From Falsiroseomonas ponticola (GTDB taxonomy: Bacteria; Pseudomonadota; Alphaproteobacteria; Acetobacterales; Acetobacteraceae), in NCBI RefSeq assembly GCF_016805305.1, contig NZ_JAERQN010000001.1:310001-374000 (forward strand): a stretch of 64,000 nucleotides of DNA. Direction: 5' to 3'. The notes below the pieces were generated by a model. It did no database searches. It saw nothing but the letters and a program-made list of their open reading frames with translations, and had not been told where the DNA came from. This document shows positions 9,796-20,848 of this stretch, piece by piece. Position numbers and translations under genes: made by a program. How positions within the stretch are numbered: the stretch's first letter is position 1; each line of letters starts with the position of its first letter.

Positions 9796-11331
9796 ATGCC
9801 CATCGCCCCCGCGCTGCTGATCCGGGGCGCGCGCGCCTTCACGCCGGGCTGCGACCCGCATCGCCCGGCGGTGCGGGACGTGCTGGTGGTGGCGGACCGC
9901 ATCGCCGCCATCGGCGACCCCGATGGCCCGCCCCTGGTCCCGCCGCCGGGCGCGGAGATCATCGATGCGCGCGACAGGCTGCTGATGCCCGGCCTCGTCA
10001 GCGCGCATTACCATTCCTACGACGCGCTGCTGAAGGGCCGTTTCGAGGACATGCCCTTCGATGTCTGGGCGCTGCATTCGCAGCCCGCCTATTGGGGCCG
10101 GCGCAGCAAGGCGGAGATCCGGGCGCGCACCCTGCTCGGCGCGATGGAATGCCTGCGCAACGGCATCACCACCATCCAGGACATGAACAGCCTGGTGCCG
10201 CAGGATGAGGAGACGCTGGATACGATCCTCTCCGCCTATGCGGAGATCGGCATCCGCGTCGTCTTCTCCATCGCGCTGCGGGACCTGCCGGACCTCGACA
10301 TCGCGCCCTTCATGGCCCCGGATCTGTCCGCGGAAGCGGCCGCCATCATCGGCGGCAAGCCCGGCGATCCCGCCGCCGACCTTGCCTTCGTGGAAGCGCA
10401 ATTGCGCCGCCTCCGCCCGCTGCCGCCGCTTCTGCACTGGGCGCTGAGCCCCTCGGGCCCGCAGCGATCCTCGACGGCGCTGCTGGAGGGCATCGCGGAT
10501 CTGTCGGAACGCTACGGCCTGCCCGTCTTCACCCATGTCTATGAAACCCGCGCGCAGCTCGCCAAGGCACGGCGCGTCTATGGCGCGCAGGGCGGATCGA
10601 TGGTGCGGCACATGGCCGCGGTCGGCCTGCTGACGCCGCGCACCACCCTCGCCCATGCCGTCCACATCACGGCGGAGGAGATCGCGCTGGTCGCGGAATC
10701 CGGTGCCGGCGTCGTGCACAACCCGCTGGCGAATCTCAAGCTGAAGAACGGCGTCGCCCCCATCGCCGCCATGAAGCGCGCCGGCGTGCGCGTGGCGCTG
10801 GGCTGCGACAACAATTCCTGCAGCGACTGCCAGAACCTGTTCCAGGCCATGAAGATGATGAGCCTGCTCGCCGCCGGCAGCGATGCCGAACCCGCCGGCG
10901 TGCTCGCCTGCGATGCGGTGGAGGCCGCGACCACCGGCGGCGCGAAGGCTGTCGGGCTGGAGGCCGAGATCGGCGCCATCGCCCCCGGCATGAAGGCCGA
11001 CCTGCTGCTGCTGGACCTGCACGACCCCGCCTGGCTGCCCTTCACCAGCGCCACGCGCCAGCTCGTCTTCAGCGAGACCGGTCGCGGCGTGGACACCGTG
11101 CTGGTCGATGGCCGCGTCGTCGTCCGCCACGGTCGCCTCACCACCCTGGACGAGGCCAGCTACCGCGCCGAACTGGCGGAGGTGATGGAGCAGGTGGAGG
11201 CCGACTACGCCCGCCTGCTGCCCCGCCAGGCCCCCGCCATCGCGCCGCTGCTCGACGCTAATGCGCGCCTCGCCGCCCAGGACCTGGGGCTCGATCGCCT
11301 GGCCGGCGGCGCATTGCGCGGGCGCCGCTGA
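9796..11331 (+). CDS. Amidohydrolase / cytosine deaminase-like hydrolase
   Basis: 511 aa. This is a second metal-dependent TIM-barrel amidohydrolase. The metal ligands are H71 and H73 (SAHYHSYD), H247 (FTHVYE), H287 (LAHAVH) and D338 (GCDNN). A cysteine-rich CDNNSCSDC follows the Asp ligand, which is uncommon but lies in a loop. It belongs to the same broad chlorohydrolase/deaminase group as the enzyme at 1287, though clearly diverged from it. GGAGGGAGG directly precedes the ATG. It lies downstream of the NMT1-like binding protein and upstream of an aldo/keto reductase on the same strand. Confidence 0.85.
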   Translation: MPIAPALLIRGARAFTPGCDPHRPAVRDVLVVADRIAAIGDPDGPPLVPPPGAEIIDARDRLLMPGLVSAHYHSYDALLKGRFEDMPFDVWALHSQPAYWGRRSKAEIRARTLLGAMECLRNGITTIQDMNSLVPQDEETLDTILSAYAEIGIRVVFSIALRDLPDLDIAPFMAPDLSAEAAAIIGGKPGDPAADLAFVEAQLRRLRPLPPLLHWALSPSGPQRSSTALLEGIADLSERYGLPVFTHVYETRAQLAKARRVYGAQGGSMVRHMAAVGLLTPRTTLAHAVHITAEEIALVAESGAGVVHNPLANLKLKNGVAPIAAMKRAGVRVALGCDNNSCSDCQNLFQAMKMMSLLAAGSDAEPAGVLACDAVEAATTGGAKAVGLEAEIGAIAPGMKADLLLLDLHDPAWLPFTSATRQLVFSETGRGVDTVLVDGRVVVRHGRLTTLDEASYRAELAEVMEQVEADYARLLPRQAPAIAPLLDANARLAAQDLGLDRLAGGALRGRR

Positions 11332-11372
11332 GCCAGCATTCTCCAGCCCACCAAACGGGCAGGAAGCATCTG

Positions 11373-12377
11373 ATGAATTATCGCAAGCTTGGCCGCAGCG
11401 GCCTGAAGGTCTCGCCCCTCTGCCTTGGCGCCATGATGTTCGGCGACGCCACCAGCGAGGCCGACAGCCACGCCATCATCGCCCGCGCGAAGGAGCAGGG
11501 CGTGAACTTCATCGACACCGCCGACACCTACAATGGCGGCAAGTCGGAGGAAGTCGTCGGCCGCGCCATCGCGCAGGATCGCGGCTGGTGGGTGCTGGCC
11601 ACCAAGATGGCCAATCCGATGGAGCCCGGCCCGAATGGCCGCGGCCTGTCCCGCTACCACGCCATGCGCGCCGTCGATGCCAGCCTGAAGCGCCTCAACA
11701 CCGACGTCATCGACATCCTCTACCTGCACAAGGAGGATCACGACACACCGCTGGAGGAGACGGTCCGCGCGCTGGCCGACATGATCCGCGCCGGCAAGAT
11801 CCGCTACTTCGGCGTCTCCAACCACCGCGCCTGGCGCGTGGCGGAAATCTGCCGCCTCTGCGACGAGGCCGGCATCGATCGCCCCGTGGTCAGCCAGCCC
11901 CTCTACAACGCGCTGAACCGCATGGTGGAGGTGGAGCACCTGCCCGCCTGCGCGCATTTCGGCCTCGGCGTCTTCCCCTACTCGCCGCTGGCGCGCGGCG
12001 TGCTGACGGGCAAGTACCGCGCGAATGTCGCGCCGCCGGAGGGCACGCGCGCCGCGCGGCGCGACAAGCGCATGATGGAGACGGAATGGCGGCCGGAAAG
12101 CCTGAACATCGCCGCCGACATCGCCGCCCATGCCGCGACTCGCGGCGTCTCCGCCGCGCAATTCGCCCTCGCCTGGGTGCTGAACAACAAACTCATCACC
12201 GGCGTCATCGGCGGCCCGCGCACGATGGAGCAGTGGGAGGAATATGTCGGCGCCCTCTCCTACCGCTTCACGGCGGAGGATGAGGCCCTGGTCGATGGCC
12301 TGGTGACGGCCGGGCATCCCTCCACGCCGGGCTACAACGACCCGGCCTATCCGCTGGAAGGCCGCGTGGCGCGGTAG
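11373..12377 (+). CDS. Aldo/keto reductase
   Basis: 334 aa. It is a full-length NADPH-dependent aldo/keto reductase of the YghZ/Kv-beta-like subgroup. The catalytic tetrad is visible as D48, Y53 (DTADTYNGGKSE), K78 (ATKM) and H119 (YLHKEDHD). The C-terminal cofactor loop reads VLNNKLITGVIGGPR. It is soluble. It probably reduces a carbonyl intermediate of the preceding catabolic cluster, but the substrate is not predictable. The fragment at 1-347 is from a separate aldo/keto reductase gene. Confidence 0.9.
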   Translation: MNYRKLGRSGLKVSPLCLGAMMFGDATSEADSHAIIARAKEQGVNFIDTADTYNGGKSEEVVGRAIAQDRGWWVLATKMANPMEPGPNGRGLSRYHAMRAVDASLKRLNTDVIDILYLHKEDHDTPLEETVRALADMIRAGKIRYFGVSNHRAWRVAEICRLCDEAGIDRPVVSQPLYNALNRMVEVEHLPACAHFGLGVFPYSPLARGVLTGKYRANVAPPEGTRAARRDKRMMETEWRPESLNIAADIAAHAATRGVSAAQFALAWVLNNKLITGVIGGPRTMEQWEEYVGALSYRFTAEDEALVDGLVTAGHPSTPGYNDPAYPLEGRVAR

Positions 12378-12459
12378 GCGGCCGGGCGGAGCGAGGGGAG
12401 GGTGGGGCCGCGTTTGCCCCCCTTCAGCGGGGTGCCGGCCATGCTGGGGGGGGCGGGAT

Positions 12460-12551
<92 letters not shown>

Positions 12552-12615
12552 GCAGGCGGTGGCGCCGTATAGTCACGCGGGGCGCGGCGCGCAACCTCCC
12601 GCCGCGGCGTTCCCG

Positions 12616-12645
12616 TTGACTCCTCCCTCGCGCCGCCGCTATAGG
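12616..12645 (+). promoter_or_regulatory. Probable sigma-70-type promoter of rplU-rpmA
   Basis: TTGACT (12616-12621) and TATAGG (12640-12645) are 18 bp apart, about 125 bp upstream of rplU. The rest of 12552-12769 is GC-rich leader with no convincing ORF. Assignment rests on match to the consensus only. Confidence 0.55.
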
Positions 12646-12769
12646 CTGCGCCCTCCGGCGTTCCAGGCTCAACCCCAGGGCCGCCGGCGGCCAGACATGG
12701 CCGCAGCGTCACCACCTCTCCGGGCGTACCCGCCCAGAAGCACCGGACCCCGAAAGCCCGAGCGCGAAC

Positions 12770-13087
12770 ATGACCTATGCAGTGATCCGCACCGGCGGCA
12801 AGCAGTACCGCGTCACCCCTGACGCCGTCCTGACCGTCGAGAAGCTCGAGGCCGAGCCGGGCGCCACCATCACCTTCCACGACGTCCTGGCGCTGGGCAC
12901 CGATGCCGGCCTGACCGTCGGCGCGCCGACCGTCCCGGGCGCCACCGTCACCGCGGTGGTCGAAGCCCAGACCCGCGGCGACAAGGTGATCATCTTCAAG
13001 AAGCGCCGCCGGAAGAACAGCCGGCGGAAGAACGGCCACCGCCAGATGCAGACCGTGCTCCGCATCTCCGCGATCGCCGCGGCCTGA
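12770..13087 (+). CDS. rplU: 50S ribosomal protein L21
   Basis: 105 aa, the normal L21 length. It has the diagnostic start [15 protein letters not shown] and the basic C-terminal stretch [15 protein letters not shown] that contacts 23S rRNA. It is followed by rpmA after 22 bp in the universally conserved rplU-rpmA order, and obgE comes next. Confidence 0.98.
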   Translation: MTYAVIRTGGKQYRVTPDAVLTVEKLEAEPGATITFHDVLALGTDAGLTVGAPTVPGATVTAVVEAQTRGDKVIIFKKRRRKNSRRKNGHRQMQTVLRISAIAAA

Positions 13088-13109
13088 GCAAGAGACAGGA
13101 AGCACCCTC

Positions 13110-13379
13110 ATGGCACACAAGAAGGCAGGCGGTTCGTCCCGCAACGGCCGCGACTCCGCCGGCAAGCGCCTCGGCGTGAAGCGGGGCGACGGTCAGCTGG
13201 TCCAGGCCGGCAACATCCTCGTGACCCAGCGCGGCACGAAGATGCTGGCCGGCACCAACGTCATCGTCGGCCGCACGCATTCGCTGCACTCGGTCGTCGA
13301 TGGCCATGTGAAGTTCGAGCGCAAGGCCGAAGGCCGCGTGCAGGTCTCCGTCACGCCGCTCGCGGTCGCCGCCGAGTAA
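13110..13379 (+). CDS. rpmA: 50S ribosomal protein L27
   Basis: 89 aa. It has the characteristic [17 protein letters not shown]-terminus, which reaches toward the peptidyl-transferase centre, and the GVKRGDGQ core. It starts directly with AHKK, so no cleaved N-terminal extension of the Firmicutes type is present. It is co-transcribed with rplU and followed by a strong GC hairpin at 13409-13430. Confidence 0.98.
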   Translation: MAHKKAGGSSRNGRDSAGKRLGVKRGDGQLVQAGNILVTQRGTKMLAGTNVIVGRTHSLHSVVDGHVKFERKAEGRVQVSVTPLAVAAE

Positions 13380-13408
13380 TCACGCCCGCCATCCCGGCGA
13401 GGTTCTGG

Positions 13409-13430
13409 ACGGGGGCCCCAAGGCCCCCGT
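13409..13430 (+). terminator. GC-rich hairpin downstream of rpmA
   Basis: ACGGGGGCC, CCAA, GGCCCCCGT form a near-perfect stem-loop 30 bp after the rpmA stop, followed by TTCG rather than a T run. The remaining intergenic bases before obgE hold two further stem-loops (13469-13504 and 13514-13543). They may attenuate or separate rplU-rpmA from obgE. Confidence 0.5.
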
Positions 13431-13566
13431 TCGCATGTCCGGGGGATGGCGGCCGCACGGCACCGGCTGATGCCAGGGGCCGCCTGCGGCGCCCCGCTGG
13501 CATCGCCTGTCGCGGCCTCGGCCGATTTCGTCGGCCGCAGGCCACTCCATCGTGCCGCTGGCCTGA

Positions 13567-14616
<1,050 letters not shown>

Positions 14617-14776
14617 TCCAGGCCGGCGAAAGCCCCCGCCACCCGCCCCGGAACGCCGCGCGGAGCCCCGCCGCTGCCGCTTTCGCTGCCGTTTTCGATG
14701 CAACAGGGCCGGTTTGATACCTTAACGGCGCCGCGCAACCTGTTGGTTTATCGGGCAAACTTAGATTGCATACTTT

Positions 14777-14782
14777 TATACT
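14777..14782 (+). promoter_or_regulatory. Possible -10 element in AT-rich leader of the GH16 gene
   Basis: TATACT lies within an unusually AT-rich stretch (about 14715-14795) in this GC-rich genome, about 80 bp upstream of the GH16-RTX start. No good -35 hexamer is visible 16-18 bp upstream, so an activator-dependent promoter is possible. The rest of 14617-14861 shows no gene. Confidence 0.3.
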
Positions 14783-14861
14783 AGACACACTACCGTGAGT
14801 TGTGGCCTCACACTCCCGCGAGCGCATCACGGCGCCGTGATGGAACGAGGACACGACCCCC

Positions 14862-16949
14862 ATGGGCACGACCACCGACACCAATCCGACGCCGCTCGAC
14901 ATGACGGGCTGGAACACCGTCTTCTTCGATGGCTTCAACGGCTCGCAGCTCGACTGGCAGAAATGGCCGATCACCTATAGCGGCTCCACCTACTGGAACG
15001 GCGCCTTCTACTGGGATGCCAGCCAGCTCACGGTCGGCAATGGCGAACTCACCATCGGCATGGACAAGCAGTCCAACGGCCTGTGGTCCGTGGGCGGCCT
15101 CAGCAGCGCGCCCTATGCCGGCGCCCCCGATGGCCATGGCAACGGCTTCCTCTATGGCCGCGTCGAGATCCGCGCCAAGACCAGCGCGGAGGTGACGGGC
15201 GCCGGCCCCTGCTTCCTGCTCTGGCCGACCTCCAACGACCATTGGCCGCCGGAGGTCGATATCCTGGAGACGCCGGCCAGCGGCAACGGCATGTTCACCA
15301 ACCACTGGCAGGGGCCCGGCGGCAACAACGACGACTGGTACGCCAGCTACGAATTCCCGCTCGACCACAGCCAGTGGCACACCTATGCGCTGGACTGGTT
15401 CCCCGATCGCATGACGCTCTATGTCGATGGCAAGGCGATCTACACCACCACGCAGAACATCCCGCATGAGAAGATGTCGGTCGGCCTCCAGGGCCATGTC
15501 GGCACCGCCTATGATGGCTGGTACGGCTCGCCCAACGCGTCGGGCGTCAACAGCGTGGACATCAGCGTCGATTGGGTGCGCGTCTCCCAGTACACCGGCA
15601 CCACCACCCCCACCACGCCCACCCCCGCGGTCACCAACCAGACGCTCACCGGCACGGCCGGGGATGATGCGCTGGCGGGCGGCGCGGGCGCGGACACCAT
15701 CACCGGCGGCGCGGGCCATGACGACCTGCAGGGCGCCGCGGGCAATGACCGGATGGAGGGCGGCCGCGGCGATGATGGCCTGACCCTCGGCAGCGGCGCG
15801 GATACCGTCGTCTTCACCAAGGGCGATGGCGTGGACTGGGTGGTCGATTTCACCCCGGGCACGGACAGGCTGGAACTGCACGGCTTCACCGCCGCGCAGG
15901 TCACCACCAAGGCGGCCAGCTACTGGGGCATGGCCGGGCTCGACGTGCTGCTGCCGAACGGGGAGAAGCTGTTCCTGCAGGGCGTCACCGCGCTCGGCGC
16001 CAATGACCTGGTGCTGAAGGACGTGCCGGTGGCCGCACCCTCGGGCCTGGTGCTGGCGGGCACCGCGGCCGATGACACGCTGCGCGGCGGCAGCCTGGCG
16101 GACAGCCTCTCCGGCGGCGCCGGCAATGACTACCTGCAGGGCGGCACGGGCGACGACACGCTGGCCGGCGGCGCGGGCAATGACCTGCTCTATGGCGGGG
16201 TGGGGAATGACGTGCTGATCGGCGGCGATGGCGACGACCAGCTGCGCGGCCAGGCGGGCAATGACGTCATGACCAGCGGCGCGGGGGCGGACCGCATCTA
16301 TGTCGTGCGGGGCGAGGGCCAGGACCGCGTCACGGATTTCACGCCGGGCGTGGACAAGGTGGTGCTGTCCGGCATCACGACGGCGGAGATCACGGCGAAG
16401 CTGGCGGTGGTCTCCGGCGTCTCCGGCCTGCTGCTCTCGGTGGCGGACGGCACCTCCCTGTTCCTGGATGGCGTGGGCGCGGTGACGCCGAAGCAGCTCG
16501 GCCTCTCCGGCAGCTTCGCGGCCGGAAGCGTGGTGGCGGTGGCGCTGCCGGCGACGACGGCGACGGTGGCGGGCACGGCGGGGGATGACTGGCTGAAGGG
16601 CGGCAGCGGCGCGGACTACCTGCAGGGGGGCGCGGGCTCGGACGACCTCCAGGGCCTGGGCGGCAATGACGTGCTGCGCGGCGGCCTCGGCGATGATGGG
16701 CTGACGGGCGGCGCTGGGGCGGATGTCTTCGTCTTCGCCAAGGGGGACGGGCATGACTGGGTAGTGGATTTCACCCGCGGCACGGACCGGCTCTGGCTGG
16801 AAGGCTATGGCGCCGCGGAGGTGACCCAGGCGGTCGAGACGCGCTGGGGCATGGCCGGGCTCGCGGTGCATCTGGGCACGGCGGGGGAGGAGCTGTTCCT
16901 CCAGGGCGTCACCACGGCGCTGGGCGCGGCGGATATGGTCTTCGCGTGA
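14862..16949 (+). CDS. Secreted GH16-family glycanase with RTX calcium-binding repeats
   Basis: 695 aa. Residues 15-250 are a GH16 beta-jelly-roll. The active site E131-V-D133-I-L-E136 gives the nucleophile and acid/base of laminarinase/licheninase-type enzymes that cut beta-glucans or exopolysaccharide. After a Thr/Pro linker (about 248-260) come three modules of RTX nonapeptides (GGAGADTITGG, GGTGDDTLAGG and similar), each closed by a D-W-V-V-D-F-type segment. RTX repeats bind calcium and direct export by type I secretion; there is no N-terminal signal peptide, consistent with that route. Rhizobial ExsH/PlyA glycanases have this layout. No T1SS genes are in the window. The gene interrupts the usual obgE-proB order. 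Confidence 0.85.
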   Translation: MGTTTDTNPTPLDMTGWNTVFFDGFNGSQLDWQKWPITYSGSTYWNGAFYWDASQLTVGNGELTIGMDKQSNGLWSVGGLSSAPYAGAPDGHGNGFLYGRVEIRAKTSAEVTGAGPCFLLWPTSNDHWPPEVDILETPASGNGMFTNHWQGPGGNNDDWYASYEFPLDHSQWHTYALDWFPDRMTLYVDGKAIYTTTQNIPHEKMSVGLQGHVGTAYDGWYGSPNASGVNSVDISVDWVRVSQYTGTTTPTTPTPAVTNQTLTGTAGDDALAGGAGADTITGGAGHDDLQGAAGNDRMEGGRGDDGLTLGSGADTVVFTKGDGVDWVVDFTPGTDRLELHGFTAAQVTTKAASYWGMAGLDVLLPNGEKLFLQGVTALGANDLVLKDVPVAAPSGLVLAGTAADDTLRGGSLADSLSGGAGNDYLQGGTGDDTLAGGAGNDLLYGGVGNDVLIGGDGDDQLRGQAGNDVMTSGAGADRIYVVRGEGQDRVTDFTPGVDKVVLSGITTAEITAKLAVVSGVSGLLLSVADGTSLFLDGVGAVTPKQLGLSGSFAAGSVVAVALPATTATVAGTAGDDWLKGGSGADYLQGGAGSDDLQGLGGNDVLRGGLGDDGLTGGAGADVFVFAKGDGHDWVVDFTRGTDRLWLEGYGAAEVTQAVETRWGMAGLAVHLGTAGEELFLQGVTTALGAADMVFA

Positions 16950-17086
16950 AGCCGCAGCGGGGCGGCGGAAGGCCCTGAAAACCGGGATGAAGGGCCCTCC
17001 CCCGCCCTTCCCCGGGCCAGGGCGCCCCGCCCCCATTGCCACTGCCGGGGTTGCCAAGCCCCCCGATCCGAGTCTTTGGTGGGGGC

Positions 17087-17479
17087 ATGACGACATCGAT
17101 CCTCGGGTTCCGGCTCCTGCCGGCGGCCCTGGCCCTCGCATGTTTCGTCCCCCTCAACGCCCAGGCCTTCGAGCCTCAGCGCGGGGACGCGGCAGTTTAT
17201 TCAACGCGCTTCCAGGGCCGACCCATGGCCAATGGCGCCCGATTCGATACCCAGGCCGCCACGGCCGCGCATCTGCACCTCCCGCTCGGCACCCGCGCGC
17301 AGGTGACGAACCTGCGCACCGGGGCGACCACCACCGTGACCATCACCGACCGCGGCCCGCATACGCGCGGCCGGATCATCGACCTGTCCCCCCGCGCGGC
17401 GCGGGAAATCGGCTTCCAGACCGGCGTGGTGCCGGTGGAGATCCGCCCCGCCGGCAATACGCGGGTGGCGCAGCGCTGA
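17087..17479 (+). CDS. RlpA-like double-psi beta-barrel exported protein
   Basis: 130 aa. A signal peptide (about residues 1-26, ending NAQA) precedes a compact RlpA-like domain. The features are PMANGARFD, the AAHLHLPLGTRAQVTNLRTG strand, VTITDRGPHTRGRIIDLSPRAAREIG and the closing VPVEI. RlpA proteins bind denuded peptidoglycan or act as lytic transglycosylases. There is no SPOR domain and no lipobox, so this is a minimal soluble periplasmic version. ATG 17087 was chosen over an upstream TTG because it directly precedes the signal peptide. Confidence 0.8.
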   Translation: MTTSILGFRLLPAALALACFVPLNAQAFEPQRGDAAVYSTRFQGRPMANGARFDTQAATAAHLHLPLGTRAQVTNLRTGATTTVTITDRGPHTRGRIIDLSPRAAREIGFQTGVVPVEIRPAGNTRVAQR

Positions 17480-17536
17480 CCCCGGCCCGGGCGGGCCTCC
17501 CCGGTCCCGCCCGCCCATGCTACGCCCGCCCGCACC

Positions 17537-18691
17537 ATGCAGCCTGCCCCCCCCAGCCCCGACCTCCGCGCGGCGCGCCGCGTCGTCGTCAAGATCGGCT
17601 CCGCGCTCGTCGTCGATGACCGCACGGCCGCGCCCCGCGCGGCCTGGCTCGCCGGCGTCGCGCAGGATGTGGCCGCGCTGCGCGCCAGGGGGGTGGAGGT
17701 CATCCTCGTCTCCTCCGGCGCCATCGCGCTGGCGCGCCGCGCGCTCGGCCTCACGCGCAAGAAGCTGCGGCTGGAGGAGAAGCAGGCCGCCGCCGCGGTC
17801 GGGCAGATCCGCCTGGCCGGCGCCTGGGCGGAGGCGCTGGGCGGCGTCGGCCTCAACGCCGCGCAGCTCCTCCTCACGCTGGAGGACAGCGAGGATCGCC
17901 GCCGCTACCTGAACGCCCGCGCCACCCTCGGCACGCTGCTCTCGCTGGGCTGCATCCCCGTGATCAACGAGAACGACACGGTGGCGACGGCGGAGATCCG
18001 CTTCGGCGACAATGACCGCCTGGCCGCCCGCGTGGCGGAGATGGTGGAGGCCGATGCGCTGGTGCTGCTGTCCGACATCGACGGCCTCTACACCGCCGAC
18101 CCGCGCAGCAACCCCGATGCCGCGCACCTGCCCGTGGTGCCCCACATCACGGAGGAGATCATGGCCATGGGCGGCGAACCGCCCCCCGGCTATTCCTCCG
18201 GCGGCATGCGCACCAAGCTGATCGCGGCGAAGATCGCCACCGGCGCGGGCTGCGCCATGGCCATCGCGCTCGGCAAGCAGGACCGGCCGCTGGCCGCCAT
18301 GGAACAGGGCGCCCGCTGCACCTGGTTCCTGCCGGAAGGCGAAGGCCGCTCCGCCCGCAAGCGCTGGATCGCGGGCAGCCTGGCGCCGCTCGGCGTGCTC
18401 ACCGTGGATGCCGGCGCCGCCCGCGCGCTCGCGCGCGGCTCCTCCCTGCTGCCGGCCGGCGTCCGCGCCGTGGAAGGCAGCTTCGGCCGCGGCGACCCCG
18501 TCTCCGTCCGCGACGAGGCGGGCCACGAACTCGCCCGCGGCCTCTCCGCCTATGATGTCGATGCCGCGAAGCTGATCGCCGGCCACCGCAGCGAGGAGCT
18601 CGAGGCGATCCTGGGCTGGCGCGGGCGGGACGAGATCATCCACCGCGACGACCTGGTCGTGCTGCCCCAGGCGGGCGGCGCGCGGGGTTGA
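17537..18691 (+). CDS. proB: Glutamate 5-kinase
   Basis: 384 aa. It catalyses the first step of proline synthesis, phosphorylating glutamate with ATP. The amino-acid-kinase domain shows [29 protein letters not shown] and GDNDRLAA. The C-terminal PUA domain (about 285-375, with [16 protein letters not shown]) is present. The partner proA lies about 9.3 kb downstream (28012) instead of adjacent, with unrelated genes in between. Confidence 0.97.
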   Translation: MQPAPPSPDLRAARRVVVKIGSALVVDDRTAAPRAAWLAGVAQDVAALRARGVEVILVSSGAIALARRALGLTRKKLRLEEKQAAAAVGQIRLAGAWAEALGGVGLNAAQLLLTLEDSEDRRRYLNARATLGTLLSLGCIPVINENDTVATAEIRFGDNDRLAARVAEMVEADALVLLSDIDGLYTADPRSNPDAAHLPVVPHITEEIMAMGGEPPPGYSSGGMRTKLIAAKIATGAGCAMAIALGKQDRPLAAMEQGARCTWFLPEGEGRSARKRWIAGSLAPLGVLTVDAGAARALARGSSLLPAGVRAVEGSFGRGDPVSVRDEAGHELARGLSAYDVDAAKLIAGHRSEELEAILGWRGRDEIIHRDDLVVLPQAGGARG

Positions 18692-18784
18692 GGGCCGCCG
18701 TTCACAATTCCCTCAGCGGTTAATCAATTCTTTACACCTTCGATCCGTTCGGCGGATCATGGACTCGCCCACCGGGAGTCCCCC

Positions 18785-20848
18785 ATGACCATCCTCTCCA
18801 GCAGCACGCCCGTCTCCCAGGTGCCGCTGACGGACAACAGCCTCATCAACGCCCTGATCGTCGGCAGCAAATGGGGCGGCGGCATGGGCAGCGGCGTGAG
18901 CCTGACCTACAGCTTCATCACCGCCGGCAGCCTCTTCGACACCACCTACGGCAACACCGTCTACCCGAACTCCGCACCCTTCTTCGGCGCCGGCTTCTTC
19001 ACCACGCAGATGCAGACGGCGACGCGCGCCATCCTCACGGACCTGTCGCGCGCCGTCGGCATCCGCTTCACGGAGGTGCTGGATTCCGGCAACAGCGCCG
19101 GGGAGATGCGCTTCGGCCTGACCCGCTACATCGATGCCGGCGCCGCCGCCTATGCCTACTACCCCAATGCCAACGAGGCCGGCGGCGATGTCTGGGTCGC
19201 CAACCGCAGCAGCCAGATCACCGGCGTCACGCCCGGCAGCTATAACTACCTGACCCTGGTGCATGAGATCGGGCACGCGCTCGGCCTCAAGCATTCCTTC
19301 GAGGCGCCGGTGCGCCTGCCGACCGCGCTCGACAATCGCGGCGTCACGGTCATGTCCTACACCGCCGCCCCCGGCGGGATCGAGGCCGCGACCTTCCTGC
19401 CGCTCGACCTCATCACGCTGCAGGTCATGTACGGCCGCAACATGACCACGGCGACGGGCAACGACCTCTATCTGCCGACCGGCTTCGGCGGCGGCATCCG
19501 CACCATCTGGGATGCCGGCGGCACCGATACCTTCGACTTCTCCGCCAGCAGCGCCAGCCTCTCCATCAGCCTGGAGCCCGGGGTGGTGCGCACGGGCAGC
19601 GTGCCCTACGCCATCGCCTACGACACCTGGATCGAGATCGCGATCACCGGCCGCGGCCATGATTCGCTGGAAGGCAATGCGGCGGACAACCGCCTCTACG
19701 CCAACAACGGCAATGATTCGCTGCGCGGCTTCGACGGCAACGACGTGCTGGATGGCGGCTTCGGCAACGACACGCTGCGCGGCGATGCGGGGGATGACTT
19801 CATCCTGGCCGGCTTCGGGCGCGATTCCGTGGCCTATGGCCGCCGCGCCGCCGATGTCGAATGGCGGCGCAACGCCGATGGCGCCGTCACCGTCGATGCC
19901 GGGCAGGACGGCGTCGATGTCCTCTACGGCGTCGAGTTCCTGCAATTCACCGACCGCCGCGTCACGCTGGCGCAGCCGCTGCGGCGCGACCTCGATGGCG
20001 ATGCGCGCGCCGACCTCATCACCCAGCGCGGCAGCGACGGCGCGCTCACCGCCCTCGTCTTCGGGACCGGCGGCGCCACCGCGGGCAGCGTCGCCTCGCC
20101 CGCCTCCGGCGCCGTGCTGCTTGCCACCGCCGATGTCTCCGGCGACGGGGCGGCGGAGCTGCTGTGGCGCCTGCCCGGCGGCGCGGGGCTGCGCTTCGGC
20201 ACCATGGGCAGCGCCAGCGGCACCACGCTGTTCGACCCCGGCAGCGGCTGGACCGTGCGCGCGACCGGCGACCTCGATGGCGACACGCGCGCCGACATCG
20301 TCTGGGGCAATGCCAGCGGGCAGACCTATCTCTGGCTGATGGACGGCACCAGCGGCTCCTCGCGCCACCAATGGCTCGACACCCCCGGCGCGGGCTGGAC
20401 CGTCCAGGGCATCGCGGATGCCGATGGCGACGGCAAGGGCGACATCTTCTGGCGCCATTCCAGCGGCCTGTTCTGGACCTGGCTGATGGACGGCACCGGC
20501 ATCATCGGCAATGGCGGCCAGCCGAGCCCCGGGGCCGGCTGGCAGGTGAAGGGCTTCGGCGACCTCGATGGCGATGGGCGGGCCGACGTGATCTGGCAGC
20601 ACAGCGACGGCATGGTCTGGGCCTGGCTGATGGACGGGCCGATCGCCGCCCGCAACGCCCCGATCGGCAATCCCGGCGCGGCCTGGAGCATCGTCGCCGT
20701 CTCCGACGTCACCGGCGACGGGCTGGCGGACATCGTCTTCCGCAACAGCAACGGCATGTCCTGGTACTGGGCCATGCAGTCCACCACCATCGCCGCCAAT
20801 GGCTATGTGGCGAACCAGGGCACCGACTGGAACTTCATGGCGGGCTGA
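18785..20848 (+). CDS. M10-family (serralysin-like) RTX metalloprotease with FG-GAP/VCBS-type repeats
   Basis: 687 aa. The zinc site H160-E-I-G-H164-A-L-G-L-K-H170 and Met-turn V-M190-S-Y-T define a metzincin of the serralysin group. There is no signal peptide; four or five RTX nonapeptides ([31 protein letters not shown]) around 300-340 suggest type I secretion. The C-terminal half (about 400-680) is four or five FG-GAP/VCBS-like blades, each with a calcium loop such as DLDGDARAD or DADGDGKGD, forming a beta-propeller. That fusion is uncommon among short serralysins and may serve adhesion. GGGAG precedes the ATG. The 3' end overlaps the convergent ohrR by 14 bp. Confidence 0.85.
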   Translation: MTILSSSTPVSQVPLTDNSLINALIVGSKWGGGMGSGVSLTYSFITAGSLFDTTYGNTVYPNSAPFFGAGFFTTQMQTATRAILTDLSRAVGIRFTEVLDSGNSAGEMRFGLTRYIDAGAAAYAYYPNANEAGGDVWVANRSSQITGVTPGSYNYLTLVHEIGHALGLKHSFEAPVRLPTALDNRGVTVMSYTAAPGGIEAATFLPLDLITLQVMYGRNMTTATGNDLYLPTGFGGGIRTIWDAGGTDTFDFSASSASLSISLEPGVVRTGSVPYAIAYDTWIEIAITGRGHDSLEGNAADNRLYANNGNDSLRGFDGNDVLDGGFGNDTLRGDAGDDFILAGFGRDSVAYGRRAADVEWRRNADGAVTVDAGQDGVDVLYGVEFLQFTDRRVTLAQPLRRDLDGDARADLITQRGSDGALTALVFGTGGATAGSVASPASGAVLLATADVSGDGAAELLWRLPGGAGLRFGTMGSASGTTLFDPGSGWTVRATGDLDGDTRADIVWGNASGQTYLWLMDGTSGSSRHQWLDTPGAGWTVQGIADADGDGKGDIFWRHSSGLFWTWLMDGTGIIGNGGQPSPGAGWQVKGFGDLDGDGRADVIWQHSDGMVWAWLMDGPIAARNAPIGNPGAAWSIVAVSDVTGDGLADIVFRNSNGMSWYWAMQSTTIAANGYVANQGTDWNFMAG

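Noticed and set aside
12552..12769. Structured ribosomal leader upstream of rplU
   Set aside because: Only a promoter-like pair is convincing. I could not draw a conserved pairing pattern, so no leader RNA is claimed.
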